From Abyssibacter sp036156195 (GTDB lineage Bacteria > Pseudomonadota > Gammaproteobacteria > Nevskiales > OUC007), in assembly GCA_036156195.1 (NCBI GenBank), contig JAYZUZ010000021.1:18874-82873 (forward strand): 64,000 nt of DNA. The letters are read 5' to 3'. Positions 26,321 through 35,198 of the stretch are shown piece by piece. How positions within the stretch are numbered: the first letter of the stretch is position 1; the number at the start of each line of letters is the position of its first letter. The position numbers and the translations under genes were made by a program. The notes beneath the pieces were generated by a model. That model was not told the DNA's origin. It saw nothing but the letters and a program-made list of their open reading frames with translations, and ran no database searches.

Positions 26321-26334
26321 TTGATCCATGTCAA
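26321..26334 (+). promoter_or_regulatory. FNR/Anr-type box upstream of ccoN
   Basis: TTGATCCATGTCAA matches the TTGAT-N4-ATCAA consensus at 9 of 10 half-site positions. It lies 61 bases before the ccoN ATG, a spacing suitable for activation, and an FNR/Anr-family gene lies at 36.7 kb. It also lies in the shared intergenic region with the divergent GGDEF gene. Confidence 0.7.
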
Positions 26335-26395
26335 CACGGCTCGCGACCCGCTGCAACAGACTGCTCGGCGTCTGCTTCCTCCCCGAGACCCGACC

Positions 26396-27835
26396 ATGAC
26401 TGACTCAGCGCACACGGCCGTTGTCTATAACGACAAGGTCATTCGCCAGTTCGCGGTGATGACGCTTGTTTGGGGCATTGTTGGCATGACGGTGGGTGTG
26501 CTGATTGCCGCCCAGCTCATGTGGCCTGCCCTGAACTTCGACATTCCGTGGCTCACCTATAGCCGGCTGCGGCCATTGCACACCAATGCGGTGATCTTCG
26601 CCTTTGGTGGCTCCGCCCTGTTCACGACGTCGTACTGGGTGGTGCAGCGGACCTGCGGGGCGCGGCTGATCAGCGACCGGCTGGCGGCGTTCACGTTCTG
26701 GGGCTGGCAGGCGGTGATCGTGGCCGCTGCCATCACCCTGCCGATGGGCCTGACCCAGGGCAAGGAATACGCCGAGCTCGAATGGCCCATCGACCTGTTG
26801 ATCGCCGTGGTCTGGGTGACTTACGCCGTGGTGTTCTTCGGCACGATCATGAAGCGCCGGGTCCAACACATTTACGTGGCCAACTGGTTCTACGGCGCGT
26901 TCATCCTGACGGTGGCCGTCCTCCACATCGTCAACAACATCGCAATTCCCTATGGCCCGATGCGCTCGTACTCGGCCTATCCGGGGGCCGTGGATGCCAT
27001 GGTGCAGTGGTGGTATGGCCACAACGCCGTTGGCTTCTTCCTGACCGCCGGCTTCCTGGGGATGATGTACTACTTCGTGCCCAAGCAGGCAGGCCGGCCG
27101 ATTTACTCCTATCGGCTGTCCATCGTGCATTTCTGGGCGCTGATCTCCATTTACATGTGGGCCGGCCCCCACCATCTGCACTACACCGCGATTCCGGACT
27201 GGGTGCAGTCGCTGGGCATGGTGTTCTCGCTGATCCTGCTGGCGCCCAGCTGGGGCGGCATGATCAACGGCATCATGACCCTGTCCGGGGCGTGGCATAA
27301 GCTGCGTGAAGACCCGATCATCAAGTTCCTGATCGTGTCTCTGTCGTTCTACGGCATGAGCACCTTCGAAGGGCCGATGATGTCGATCAAGACGGTCAAC
27401 GCCCTGTCGCATTACACGGACTGGACCATCGGCCACGTCCACTCGGGCGCCCTGGGTTGGGTGGCGATGATTTCCATCGGCTCCCTGTATGTGCTGATTC
27501 CGCGTCTGGTCGGCAAGACCGAGATGCACAGCGTGCCGGCCATCAATCTGCACTTCTGGCTGTCGACCATTGGCACGGTGCTCTACATCGCTGCGATGTG
27601 GGTGGCCGGTGTCATGCAGGGCCTGATGTGGCGGGCGGTCGATGAAGACGGCGCGCTGGTCTACACCTTTATCGAGTCGCTGAAGGCGACGTATCCCTTC
27701 TACTTCATCCGCTTGCTCGGGGGCGTGGTGTTCCTGTCGGGCATGTTTGTCATGGCCTGGAATACCTGGAAGACCCTGCGCACGCCGGTCGAGCAGCCTG
27801 TCGACAGCGCGGCCACCGTGCCGGCGGGAGCCTGA
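26396..27835 (+). CDS. ccoN: cbb3-type cytochrome c oxidase subunit I
   Basis: The 479-aa catalytic subunit reduces oxygen to water at a heme b3-CuB centre and pumps protons. It starts MTDSAHTAVVYNDKVIRQFA. Characteristic blocks are LRPLHTNAVIFAFGG (heme ligand His), VQWWYGHNAVGFFLTAGFLGMMYYFVPK-type helices (CuB His) and DWTIGHVHSGALGWV. About twelve transmembrane segments are visible. The ATG at 26396 is preferred over the upstream frame opening because it follows the FNR box and fits the family start. It heads ccoNOQP. Confidence 0.96.
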   Translation: MTDSAHTAVVYNDKVIRQFAVMTLVWGIVGMTVGVLIAAQLMWPALNFDIPWLTYSRLRPLHTNAVIFAFGGSALFTTSYWVVQRTCGARLISDRLAAFTFWGWQAVIVAAAITLPMGLTQGKEYAELEWPIDLLIAVVWVTYAVVFFGTIMKRRVQHIYVANWFYGAFILTVAVLHIVNNIAIPYGPMRSYSAYPGAVDAMVQWWYGHNAVGFFLTAGFLGMMYYFVPKQAGRPIYSYRLSIVHFWALISIYMWAGPHHLHYTAIPDWVQSLGMVFSLILLAPSWGGMINGIMTLSGAWHKLREDPIIKFLIVSLSFYGMSTFEGPMMSIKTVNALSHYTDWTIGHVHSGALGWVAMISIGSLYVLIPRLVGKTEMHSVPAINLHFWLSTIGTVLYIAAMWVAGVMQGLMWRAVDEDGALVYTFIESLKATYPFYFIRLLGGVVFLSGMFVMAWNTWKTLRTPVEQPVDSAATVPAGA

Positions 27836-27838
27836 GTC

Positions 27839-28450
27839 ATGAACCACGAAAAGATTGAAAAGCACATTGGCCTGATGGCGATCCTCATCGCCGTGGTGAT
27901 TAGCGTTGGCGGCATCATCGAAATCGTCCCGCTCATGATCAGCAAATCGGCCACCCAGCCGGCTCCTGGTATCGAGCCGCTGGGTCCTTTGGAGGTTGCC
28001 GGACGCGACGTGTACATCCGCGAGGGTTGCTACAACTGCCATTCGCAGCAGGTGCGCTACCTGGCCGAGGAAGTGCTGCGCTACGGCCCCGCTGCCAAGG
28101 CCGGGGAGTCGGTGTACGAGCACCCCTTCCAGTGGGGCAGCAAGCGCACCGGGCCGGACTTGTCGCGGGTCGGCGGGCGCTACAACGACGAGTGGCATGA
28201 GCTGCACCTGATGGACCCGCGTGCTGTCGTGCCTGAGTCGAACATGCCTGGTTATCCCTGGCTGATCCGGCAGCGGGTCTCGCCAGACGAGGTTCGCCGG
28301 ATGATGCAGGCCCTGCGGACGGCCGGCGTGCCCTACACCGACGCCGATTTCGCCGCCATCGCCGAGGCGGTGACCGGCCAGACCCAGCTCGATGCCTTGG
28401 TGGCTTATTTGCAGTCGCTGAAGGCCAGTGATCAGGAGGTGACGCAATGA
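27839..28450 (+). CDS. ccoO: cbb3-type cytochrome c oxidase subunit II (monoheme)
   Basis: The 203-aa protein has an N-terminal membrane anchor (GLMAILIAVVISVGGIIEIVP) and one periplasmic heme c site, EGCYNCHSQQVR, the CcoO hallmark. The distal Met ligand is likely in VPESNMPGYPWL. It passes electrons from cytochrome c via CcoP to CcoN. It lies three bases after ccoN, and its stop overlaps the ccoQ start. Confidence 0.96.
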   Translation: MNHEKIEKHIGLMAILIAVVISVGGIIEIVPLMISKSATQPAPGIEPLGPLEVAGRDVYIREGCYNCHSQQVRYLAEEVLRYGPAAKAGESVYEHPFQWGSKRTGPDLSRVGGRYNDEWHELHLMDPRAVVPESNMPGYPWLIRQRVSPDEVRRMMQALRTAGVPYTDADFAAIAEAVTGQTQLDALVAYLQSLKASDQEVTQ

Positions 28451-28608
28451 CCAGCGGAATCATCACCGTGCTCGCCATGCTCGGCTTTGCTGCCGTGGTG
28501 TGGTGGGCCTATGGACCGAACAGCCGCGAGCGGTTCAAGCAGGCTGAGCAACTGCCCTTGCAGGACGAGGCCCCGACCACGCCGGGGCAGGCGGAGGTAC
28601 GGTCATGA
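28447..28608 (+). CDS. ccoQ: cbb3 oxidase small subunit CcoQ
   Basis: A 53-aa single-helix protein (ITVLAMLGFAAVVWWAYGPN, then RERFKQAEQLP) matching the CcoQ pattern of a membrane helix followed by YxPxxxxRF and an acidic tail. CcoQ stabilises the oxidase complex. It overlaps ccoO and ccoP by four bases on each side. Confidence 0.9.
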   Translation: MTSGIITVLAMLGFAAVVWWAYGPNSRERFKQAEQLPLQDEAPTTPGQAEVRS

Positions 28609-29489
28609 CCGCGGCGACAGGCTGGCTGGTCGCTGGCGTCACGCTGCTCAATATCGTGGCCTGTCTCTGGCTGATCTGGGCCACGAGCCGAAACAACCCC
28701 AACGACGTGGCCGAGGGCGAGATCAAGGCTGATGTCTGGGACGACGACCTGCGCGAGCTCAACAACCCTCTGCCGCGGTGGTGGCTGAACCTGTTCATCA
28801 TCACCATCGTGTTTGCTGTCGGCTACATGGTGGTCTTTCCCGGCCTCGGGCATTACACCGGGGTGCTGGACTGGTCCAAGCGTGGCGAAATGGAGCAGCA
28901 ACTGGCTGAGCTGACCGAGCGTCGTACCCGCAAACTCGATGCGCTGACAGCGGCCCCCATCGCCGATATCGCCACCAATCCGGACGCCCGCAGGCTGGGT
29001 CAGGAACTGTTTGGCAGCTACTGCGCCGGCTGTCACGGTGCGAATGCTGAAGGGGCTCGGGGCTATCCCAACCTCGCGGATGACGACTGGCTGTACGGCG
29101 GGAGTCCCGAAGCCGTGGTGGCCTCAATCACTCGCGGCCGGCAGGGTGTGATGACGCCGTTCCTGTCGCAGCTGTCCGAGGCGCAGGTGGCCCAGCTCAT
29201 TGCCCTGGTGGGGGATTGGCCGGAGGGGACGCCGCGTGGGCAGCAGGCACAGGGACTCACCGTCTTCGCCCAGCGCTGTGCGGCCTGTCATGGCCAGGAC
29301 GGACGGGGCAACCCGGCGCTGGGTGCGCCCGATCTCACCGACGACACCTGGTTGTATGGCGGTGACGACGCCAGCATCCGCGAGACCATCCTGTTCGGCC
29401 GCCAGGGAAAGATGCCCGCGCATGTCGATCTGCTCAACGAGCAGGAGATCAAGCTGCTGGCCGGCTACGTCCTGGGGCTGACGCCGTGA
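28605..29489 (+). CDS. ccoP: cbb3-type cytochrome c oxidase subunit III (diheme)
   Basis: The 294-aa subunit has two N-terminal helices (residues about 5-27 and 58-80), the CcoP linker IKADVWDDDLRELNNPLPRW, and two heme c sites, CAGCH (about residue 141) and CAACH (about residue 225). It accepts electrons from soluble cytochrome c. The stop overlaps a small membrane-protein gene, so ccoNOQP and the downstream assembly genes appear to form one transcript. Confidence 0.96.
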   Translation: MTAATGWLVAGVTLLNIVACLWLIWATSRNNPNDVAEGEIKADVWDDDLRELNNPLPRWWLNLFIITIVFAVGYMVVFPGLGHYTGVLDWSKRGEMEQQLAELTERRTRKLDALTAAPIADIATNPDARRLGQELFGSYCAGCHGANAEGARGYPNLADDDWLYGGSPEAVVASITRGRQGVMTPFLSQLSEAQVAQLIALVGDWPEGTPRGQQAQGLTVFAQRCAACHGQDGRGNPALGAPDLTDDTWLYGGDDASIRETILFGRQGKMPAHVDLLNEQEIKLLAGYVLGLTP

Positions 29490-29779
29490 CTGCGCCTCAG
29501 GCCGACCAGGAGGTGTTCTACGCCCCGCAACCGCCGCTTTCACCGCGGGCTCGCGCACTGGCAGCGATGGGCTGGTCCTCCTTTCTGGGGGCGGTTGTGG
29601 CCACGCCGGTGTATCTCTACGCCAGCGCCATGCCCGGTCAGGGCCTGGGGCAACTGTCGGTGGTCTTCCTGGCAGCCTGGGCTGCGGCGGTTGTGCCGGC
29701 CGGTATGAGCTGGTTGCTGGCGGGGCGTGCGCCTCGACGCGCGCCGTTGCACCAATCTGAAGACATCACCGACGCATGA
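29486..29779 (+). CDS. Small two-helix membrane protein between ccoP and ccoG
   Basis: The 97-aa protein has hydrophobic segments at about residues 30-47 (FLGAVVATPVYLYASAM) and 57-78 (LSVVFLAAWAAAVVPAGMSW), with polar ends. It overlaps both ccoP and ccoG by four bases, so it is very likely translated. I do not recognise the family. The position in the operon suggests a role in cbb3 oxidase assembly or stability, which is inference from location only. Confidence 0.65.
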   Translation: MTAPQADQEVFYAPQPPLSPRARALAAMGWSSFLGAVVATPVYLYASAMPGQGLGQLSVVFLAAWAAAVVPAGMSWLLAGRAPRRAPLHQSEDITDA

Positions 29780-31131
29780 ACCCGACACCACAAAGCCTGT
29801 ATGAGTCCGCGCCGCGCATTCATCCACGCGCGGTCTGGGGGCGTTTCGCCCAGTGGCGGGTCGTCGCGATGCTCGCATTGCTGGGGCTGTTCTATGTCGT
29901 GCCGTGGATCCGCGTGGGGGGCGAGCACATCGTGTTGTTCGACCTGGCCGCGCGGCGGTTCCATGTCTTCGGCCTGACGCTGGTCCCGCAGGACCTGTTC
30001 CTGCTGACTTGGCTACTGATTCTGGCCGCCATGACCTTGTTCCTGTTCACCACACTGGCCGGACGTCTGTGGTGTGGCTATGCCTGTCCGCAAACGGTGT
30101 GGACCGAGGCTTTCCTGTGGATCGAACATCACATCGAGGGCGACCGTCACAAGCGCATGAAACTGGACCGTGCGCCCTGGACCCTGCAGAAGATCCTGCG
30201 GCGGGGCGGCAAGCACCTGGCCTGGATTCTCTTCGCGCTATTCACCGGCATTAGTTTCGTCGGCTACTTCGTGCCTGTGGAGCAGGTGGCTGCCAATCTG
30301 GTGACCCTGGAACTGGGAGGCTGGCCGCTGTTCTGGACACTGTTTTATGCGGTTGCGACCTGGGGCAATGCCGGCTTCATGCGTGAGCAGGTCTGCAAGT
30401 ACATGTGTCCCTACGCCCGGTTCCAAAGCGCGATGTTCGACAAGGACACGCTGATCATTGCCTACGACGAGCAACGGGGCGAGCCACGCAAGTCCAAGGT
30501 GCGCAAGCTATCGGATGTGCTGGCGGGCGATTGTGTGGATGACCAGATGTGCGTGCAGGTGTGTCCCACCGGGATCGATATCCGTGACGGCCTGCAGTAC
30601 GAATGCATCGCCTGCGCCGCCTGTATCGATGCCTGCAACCATGTGATGGATGCCGTAGGCAAGCCACGCAACCTGATTCGCTACACCACGGTGAATCACG
30701 ACGCGGGCGGCCGCTACCGGCTGCTGCGCGGGCGTTCGATCGGCTATGGCGTGATCTGGGTTGGACTGCTGCTGGGCTTCGTGGCGTTGGTGCTGCTGCG
30801 CAGTTCGGTGGAACTGGATGTCATCCGTGACCGCAAGAATCTTTATCGCGTCATCGATACCCAGCACGTCGAGAACGTCTACACGCTCAAGGTCACCAAC
30901 AAACAGGACAACCCGGTGCGCTACCGCATCAACGTGACCGGCGAGCAGTCCCTCGCCACGATCAGCCCGGCAGCGATTGAGCTGGCCCCCGGAGAAACCC
31001 GCGGTCTGGTGGTGGGCGTTCGCGCACCGCTGCTCGGCTATCGGGTCGAGACCATGACCATCGAGCTTCAGGACGCGACCGGCGAGGTCGTGGCCGATCG
31101 AAGCACCAACTTTTTCAGGCCGAAACCATGA
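29776..31131 (+). CDS. ccoG: Cytochrome c oxidase accessory ferredoxin-type protein CcoG
   Basis: The 451-aa membrane protein (RdxA/FixG family) has about five helices. It has polyferredoxin motifs in LWCGYACPQTVW, CKYMCPYARFQSAMFDKDTL and the paired CVQVCPTGIDIRDG and CIACAACIDACNHVMD clusters. A C-terminal Ig-like domain (YTLKVTNKQDNPVRYRINV) completes it. CcoG is a cupric reductase that helps deliver Cu(I) for cbb3 assembly. It overlaps the preceding small gene and the following 39-aa gene. Confidence 0.95.
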   Translation: MNPTPQSLYESAPRIHPRAVWGRFAQWRVVAMLALLGLFYVVPWIRVGGEHIVLFDLAARRFHVFGLTLVPQDLFLLTWLLILAAMTLFLFTTLAGRLWCGYACPQTVWTEAFLWIEHHIEGDRHKRMKLDRAPWTLQKILRRGGKHLAWILFALFTGISFVGYFVPVEQVAANLVTLELGGWPLFWTLFYAVATWGNAGFMREQVCKYMCPYARFQSAMFDKDTLIIAYDEQRGEPRKSKVRKLSDVLAGDCVDDQMCVQVCPTGIDIRDGLQYECIACAACIDACNHVMDAVGKPRNLIRYTTVNHDAGGRYRLLRGRSIGYGVIWVGLLLGFVALVLLRSSVELDVIRDRKNLYRVIDTQHVENVYTLKVTNKQDNPVRYRINVTGEQSLATISPAAIELAPGETRGLVVGVRAPLLGYRVETMTIELQDATGEVVADRSTNFFRPKP

Positions 31132-31247
31132 AACGCATACCGCCTGCCGGCTGGGTAATTATTGGCGTGCTCGTGTTCACGCTGGTGGCATCGACCTATC
31201 TGGTGGTCACCGCGACGACCACCGGCTTCTCCGCACCGACACCATGA
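31128..31247 (+). CDS. 39-aa single-helix protein in the ccoH (fixH) position
   Basis: ATGA overlaps on both sides (ccoG stop and ccoI start) frame a 39-codon gene encoding MKRIPPAGWVIIGVLVFTLV, the rest of one membrane helix and a short polar tail. FixH/CcoH normally occupies this slot and is about 150 residues with a similar N-terminal helix plus a periplasmic domain. Here only the helix remains or is mimicked. No frameshifted periplasmic domain is visible in the adjoining bases because ccoI starts immediately. It could be a minimal CcoH or an unrelated small assembly protein. Confidence 0.7.
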   Translation: MKRIPPAGWVIIGVLVFTLVASTYLVVTATTTGFSAPTP

Positions 31248-33466
31248 TCGCGGCCTCGACAGCCAGCGTAGAGCGGCCGGCCACTACCGACATACCAGGC
31301 GTGCCGGTGGCGGGTGGTCGGCGCTCGGTCATTCTCGCCGTTCCCGGCATGCACTGCGGGGCCTGTGTCCGGCGCATCGAGGCGGCGCTTGGCGTGCATC
31401 GGGTGGTGATGCGACCGTCGCTGGCGACCCGGACGGTTGAGCTGGAATTCGACCCCCGGCGCAGTCCGCTAACGGCACTGGTCGATACGCTGGAGCAAGC
31501 CGGCTTTCCAGGTCGGCCGGTGGCGGCCCCTGCCGCGGCCGATCTCAGCCGGCAAAGCTATGCCCGCAGCGTACGACGGGTCGTGCTGGCCGCGTTCTTG
31601 ACCATGCAGGTCATGATGCTGGCCTGGCCGTTCTACCTCTCCGGCGGGACGCTGGAACCCGGCGTGGATCGGCTGTTGAACTTCGCGCAATGGCTGCTGG
31701 CGACACCGGTGGTGTTCTACGCTGGCTGGCCGTTTCTCTCCGGTGCCTGGCGGGATCTCCGCAACGCCACGCCGTCCATGGATTTACCGGTGGGTCTGGC
31801 CCTGATCACGGCCTATGGCTTCAGCGCCTGGCACACGGTGAGTGGTGCCGGCACGGTGTATTTCGACTCGGCCGTCATGTTCGTGCTGTTCTTGTCGCTG
31901 GGCCGTTTGCTGGAGGCGCGGGGCCGCCTGCAGGCAGCCGAGCGGGTGCGGCATGTGCTGGCCGACCAGCCCACGATGGCGCGGGTTCAAGACGGCGACG
32001 GCTGGACGGAACGGGCTGTCGCCGCCGTTGTTCCCGGCATGCAGGTGCAAGTCAGGCCGGGGGAGACCGTTCCGGTGGACGGACGCCTGGTGGGCAGCGG
32101 AGCACACCTGAGCCAGGCCGTACTCACCGGCGAGCCGGCTCCGCGCTGGTTTGAGGCCGACGCCAGCGTGCTGGCCGGGTCAGTGCTGGTCGATGAGGCC
32201 CCCGTGACCTTGACGGCTACGGCCGCAGGGACCGACACGACCCTGGCCGCCATCGGGCGAGCCATGCATCGGGCCTTGTCTGAGCGACCGCCTGCCCAGG
32301 TGCTGGCCGATCGCATTGCCGGTGTATTCATTGTGGCCGTACTCGTGGGGGCTGCGGCGGCCGGCTGGGCCTGGTGGTCTGCCGGGCCGGATCGCGCCGT
32401 GGAGATCATGCTGGCCGTGCTGGTGGCCAGCTGCCCCTGCGCGCTGTCTTTGGCCGTGCCTGCTGTGCTGGCCGCTGCGATCGGCCGGTTATCACGGCTG
32501 GGCGTGCTGCCTGCCCGGGCACGTGCCTTGCTGGCGGCTGGCCGCATCGACACCGTGGTGTTCGACAAGACAGGAACGCTCACCGAGGACGGGCTGATCC
32601 GGCAGGTCACCCGGGTGCGGCCCGGCTGCAATGCCGAACAGGCGCTGCAGCTTGCCGCGGCCGTTGAGCGAGCCAGCACCCATCCCATTGCCCGGGCATT
32701 CGACGATATCGAGGCTGCGCCGGCCCAGGCACCTTGCGTCGAGCGCGGGTCGGTGTCCGGTGAGGTGGACGGCCTGCAGGTCGTGCTGAGTACCGCCGGG
32801 TTGGAGGATTTGAGGCAGCTCGATGTCGAGCCCAGTCCGGCGTTGACCTGGATCGCCCTGCGGATGGATGGCGTGCTCGAGGCCGTGTTTGGCCTGGCAG
32901 CTACGCGGCGTCCCGATGCCCTGCAAACCGTTCAGCAGCTCCAGGCCATGGGCTGCCGTGTTCACCTGCTCAGCGGGGATACACCGGCGGCCGCCAACCC
33001 GTTCGCGGCCTCACTGGGCATGGACGCAGCCAGCGGCGGTTGTAGCCCCGCCGACAAACTGGCCTACCTGCAGTCGCTGCGGGCACGCGGCCACCGTGTG
33101 GCCATGGTCGGCGATGGCATTAACGACTCGCCAACGCTCGCGGCAGCCGATGTGGGCATTGCGCTGGGCTCAGGGACCGGCTTGGCGCAATCCAGTGCCG
33201 ACGCCATTCTGATGGACGGGCGGCTGGGCGGCGTTGTGGACCTGCTGTGTGCAGCCCGCACCGTGCGCCGCCGTATCACTCAGAACGTGGTCTGGGCGCT
33301 GGGTTATAACGCGGCGGTTTATCCGCTGGCTGCGCTGGGATTTCTCCCTCCCTGGGGCGCGGCGATCGGCATGGCGACCAGCTCGGCCTGGGTCGTGGCC
33401 AACGCGATTCGTCGTGCTCCCGACCCGACACGGCCGATCACCCACCACCGCCCGGTGACAGCATGA
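31244..33466 (+). CDS. ccoI: Copper-translocating P1B-type ATPase CcoI (FixI)
   Basis: The 740-aa ATPase has an N-terminal metal-binding domain with MHCGAC (CxxC at residues 38-41), about eight membrane helices, the transmembrane CPC motif at residues 397-399 (SCPCALSLAVP) and the phosphorylated Asp441 in FDKTGTLTEDG. The hinge GDGIND motif is near residue 622. It exports copper for insertion into the cbb3 oxidase CuB site, distinct from detoxifying CopA by its operon context. It overlaps ccoS. Confidence 0.95.
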   Translation: MIAASTASVERPATTDIPGVPVAGGRRSVILAVPGMHCGACVRRIEAALGVHRVVMRPSLATRTVELEFDPRRSPLTALVDTLEQAGFPGRPVAAPAAADLSRQSYARSVRRVVLAAFLTMQVMMLAWPFYLSGGTLEPGVDRLLNFAQWLLATPVVFYAGWPFLSGAWRDLRNATPSMDLPVGLALITAYGFSAWHTVSGAGTVYFDSAVMFVLFLSLGRLLEARGRLQAAERVRHVLADQPTMARVQDGDGWTERAVAAVVPGMQVQVRPGETVPVDGRLVGSGAHLSQAVLTGEPAPRWFEADASVLAGSVLVDEAPVTLTATAAGTDTTLAAIGRAMHRALSERPPAQVLADRIAGVFIVAVLVGAAAAGWAWWSAGPDRAVEIMLAVLVASCPCALSLAVPAVLAAAIGRLSRLGVLPARARALLAAGRIDTVVFDKTGTLTEDGLIRQVTRVRPGCNAEQALQLAAAVERASTHPIARAFDDIEAAPAQAPCVERGSVSGEVDGLQVVLSTAGLEDLRQLDVEPSPALTWIALRMDGVLEAVFGLAATRRPDALQTVQQLQAMGCRVHLLSGDTPAAANPFAASLGMDAASGGCSPADKLAYLQSLRARGHRVAMVGDGINDSPTLAAADVGIALGSGTGLAQSSADAILMDGRLGGVVDLLCAARTVRRRITQNVVWALGYNAAVYPLAALGFLPPWGAAIGMATSSAWVVANAIRRAPDPTRPITHHRPVTA

Positions 33467-33633
33467 GTAGTTTGTTGTTGCTGATTCCCATCAGCCTGGT
33501 ACTGGTTGCCGCTGCCATCGCCGTGCTGATGTGGGCGCTGAACTCGGGACAGTACGACCGACTCGACAACCGCATGCCCGATGTCGACAGCGGGGATGGC
33601 ATTGTGTCAGCGCCCGAGCGAGGCGACTCATGA
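33463..33633 (+). CDS. ccoS: cbb3-type cytochrome oxidase assembly protein CcoS
   Basis: The 56-aa protein has one N-terminal helix (LLLLIPISLVLVAAAIAVLM) followed by WALNSGQYDRLD, the CcoS signature (W-x2-x-GQ-[FY]-[DE]-D/R-L). It is required for cofactor insertion into the cbb3 oxidase. It overlaps ccoI and the TauE/SafE-like gene by four bases each. Confidence 0.93.
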   Translation: MSSLLLLIPISLVLVAAAIAVLMWALNSGQYDRLDNRMPDVDSGDGIVSAPERGDS

Positions 33634-34247
33634 CGCCATCGGCGTTGTCGGCGGCCAGCTTTCTGGTCCTGGGGTTCATCGCCGCACCCCATTACGCGCT
33701 GACCAGTGGACTGCTGCTGGCTGGCGCGCAGCCCGGGTCAGGATCTGCGGCGTCGACCTGCGCCTGTCGAATGGTCGCCGCCTTGTCGGCCAGGCTGCTG
33801 GTGATGGTGGTTGTGGGCATGCTGGTTGCGGGTGCAGGGGCATCGGCCGCGCGCTGGCTACCCTCGGCAGCGCTGATCCTGGCGGCTGCACTGGGTCTGA
33901 CCGTGTCGGCCAGATGGTGGATGCGGCGTCGCAATCCGGACGCCTGGTCACTAGCGGGTCTGGGTGCGTTACTGGCCCTGTTGCCCTGCCCGGTGTTTTA
34001 CGTGGCGCTGGGTTATGTCGTGTTGACAGGTCATGCGCTCAGCGGTGGTTTGTTGGCAGGCGCCTTTGCGCTCGGATCGGCTGTCGGTGTTGTGCTGGTG
34101 ATGGGCGCTGCATCGCTGCTGGCACCCCGGCTGTCTGAACGTGGCAGGCGGCGTCTGCGCGCCTGCCTGATGTCTGGTGGGCTGTTCCTGCTGTTGGTGC
34201 TGACGATGGGGCCGCAGTGGGGGACATGGCTTTGCCAGCCAGGCTGA
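33630..34247 (+). CDS. TauE/SafE-like membrane protein at end of cco cluster
   Basis: The 205-aa protein starts at the ATG overlapping ccoS and shows about six hydrophobic segments, with HYALTSGLLLAGAQPGS near the N-terminus and LLALLPCPVFYVALGYVVLTGH mid-protein. Small TauE/SafE (COG2836-type) proteins are common at the end of ccoGHIS clusters and are thought to help copper or heme handling for the oxidase. A longer frame reaching back to 33531 overlaps ccoS and is rejected. Confidence 0.75.
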   Translation: MTPSALSAASFLVLGFIAAPHYALTSGLLLAGAQPGSGSAASTCACRMVAALSARLLVMVVVGMLVAGAGASAARWLPSAALILAAALGLTVSARWWMRRRNPDAWSLAGLGALLALLPCPVFYVALGYVVLTGHALSGGLLAGAFALGSAVGVVLVMGAASLLAPRLSERGRRRLRACLMSGGLFLLLVLTMGPQWGTWLCQPG

Positions 34248-34272
34248 TCTGCGCTCGAAACCGGGCCGGCTG

Positions 34273-34286
34273 TTGATGCAGATCAA
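34273..34286 (+). promoter_or_regulatory. FNR/Anr-type box upstream of universal stress protein gene
   Basis: TTGATGCAGATCAA is a perfect TTGAT-N4-ATCAA palindrome. It lies 57 bases before the chosen ATG at 34343. A class II activation geometry would place transcription start near 34321, which supports that ATG over the one at 34313. Confidence 0.8.
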
Positions 34287-34342
34287 TCGCCGCCAACCTC
34301 CATGGGGCGACCATGGGCACTCAGATCGCTGGAGTGCCTGCC

Positions 34343-35197
34343 ATGAACCACCTGATCCAACAAATCCTCGTAGGGACGGATTTCTCCGAACCCTCTATCA
34401 ACGCGGTGCTGCATGCGGATGCTCTGGCTCAGCTGAGCAAGGCAAAGCTGACGGCGGTTTATGCGCAGGTCTTGCACGACGATCTTGCAGCGGGTGTGCT
34501 GGATGCCCAGTGGGATGAATTCCGGGACCGCGTGTCGGATCGCTTCGCTGCACTGAAGACTGAGTACCAGGTGGACTTCGACGCGCGGGTGGAACGCGAT
34601 GTCTCCGCGCGCAACGCCTTATTGCGCACGGCCGAGTCCGTGCGCGCCAACCTGGTCGTCGTGGGGACGCATGGTCGCACAGGCATGGGTCGCCTGGCCT
34701 TGGGCAGCGTTGCCGAGGGCGTGGTTCGTGATGCGCCGATGTCCGTGCTCTCGGTGCACTACACCACGCCTCATGCGCCCTACCGCAGGATGCTGGTGCC
34801 CGTGGATCTGTCTGCACGCTCAGCCGCCACGCTGCGGTTTGCGGCCGGACTGGCGACAGACTTCGGTGCAGAGCTGGCTATTGTGCATGTCGTCGAGCCG
34901 CTGACGGTGCCGCCGTACTTCCCGCTGGACTACCGCGCTCCGGCTCCAGATGAGGTGCGGCAACAGGTGGTGGACTTTGCCCGCGAGCATCTGCCAGACC
35001 AGGACATGCCGGTGCATGTGCTCAGCGGCCGTGTGGCCGAAGGCGTGTGCCGATTGGCCGAGGACGCAGGCTTTGATCTGATCGTCACCGGCACCCGTGG
35101 CTTGCATGGCGTCATGCGTCTGGCACTGGGCAGCGTGGCCGAGCAAATTGTCCGCTTATCCGGCGTGCCGGTGTGGGTGTACAAGCCGGTGGACTGA
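34343..35197 (+). CDS. Tandem-domain universal stress protein
   Basis: The 284-aa protein contains two Usp domains. The first (about 1-140) starts HLIQQILVGTDFSEPS and ends in the ATP-binding pattern GTHGRTGMGRLALGSVAEGV; the second (about 145-284) starts RRMLVPVDLSARSAATL and ends in GTRGLHGVMRLALGSVAEQI. Both have the G-2x-G-9x-G(S) nucleotide motif. A perfect FNR/Anr box upstream suggests induction by low oxygen, as for Anr-controlled Usp proteins of Pseudomonas. GGAG precedes the ATG. Confidence 0.88.
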   Translation: MNHLIQQILVGTDFSEPSINAVLHADALAQLSKAKLTAVYAQVLHDDLAAGVLDAQWDEFRDRVSDRFAALKTEYQVDFDARVERDVSARNALLRTAESVRANLVVVGTHGRTGMGRLALGSVAEGVVRDAPMSVLSVHYTTPHAPYRRMLVPVDLSARSAATLRFAAGLATDFGAELAIVHVVEPLTVPPYFPLDYRAPAPDEVRQQVVDFAREHLPDQDMPVHVLSGRVAEGVCRLAEDAGFDLIVTGTRGLHGVMRLALGSVAEQIVRLSGVPVWVYKPVD

Positions 35198-35198
35198 T

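Noticed and set aside
26405..28447. 680-codon minus-strand frame opposite ccoNO
   Set aside because: Long antisense frames are expected in high-GC genes; the His- and Arg-rich product matches nothing, and ccoN/ccoO are certain.
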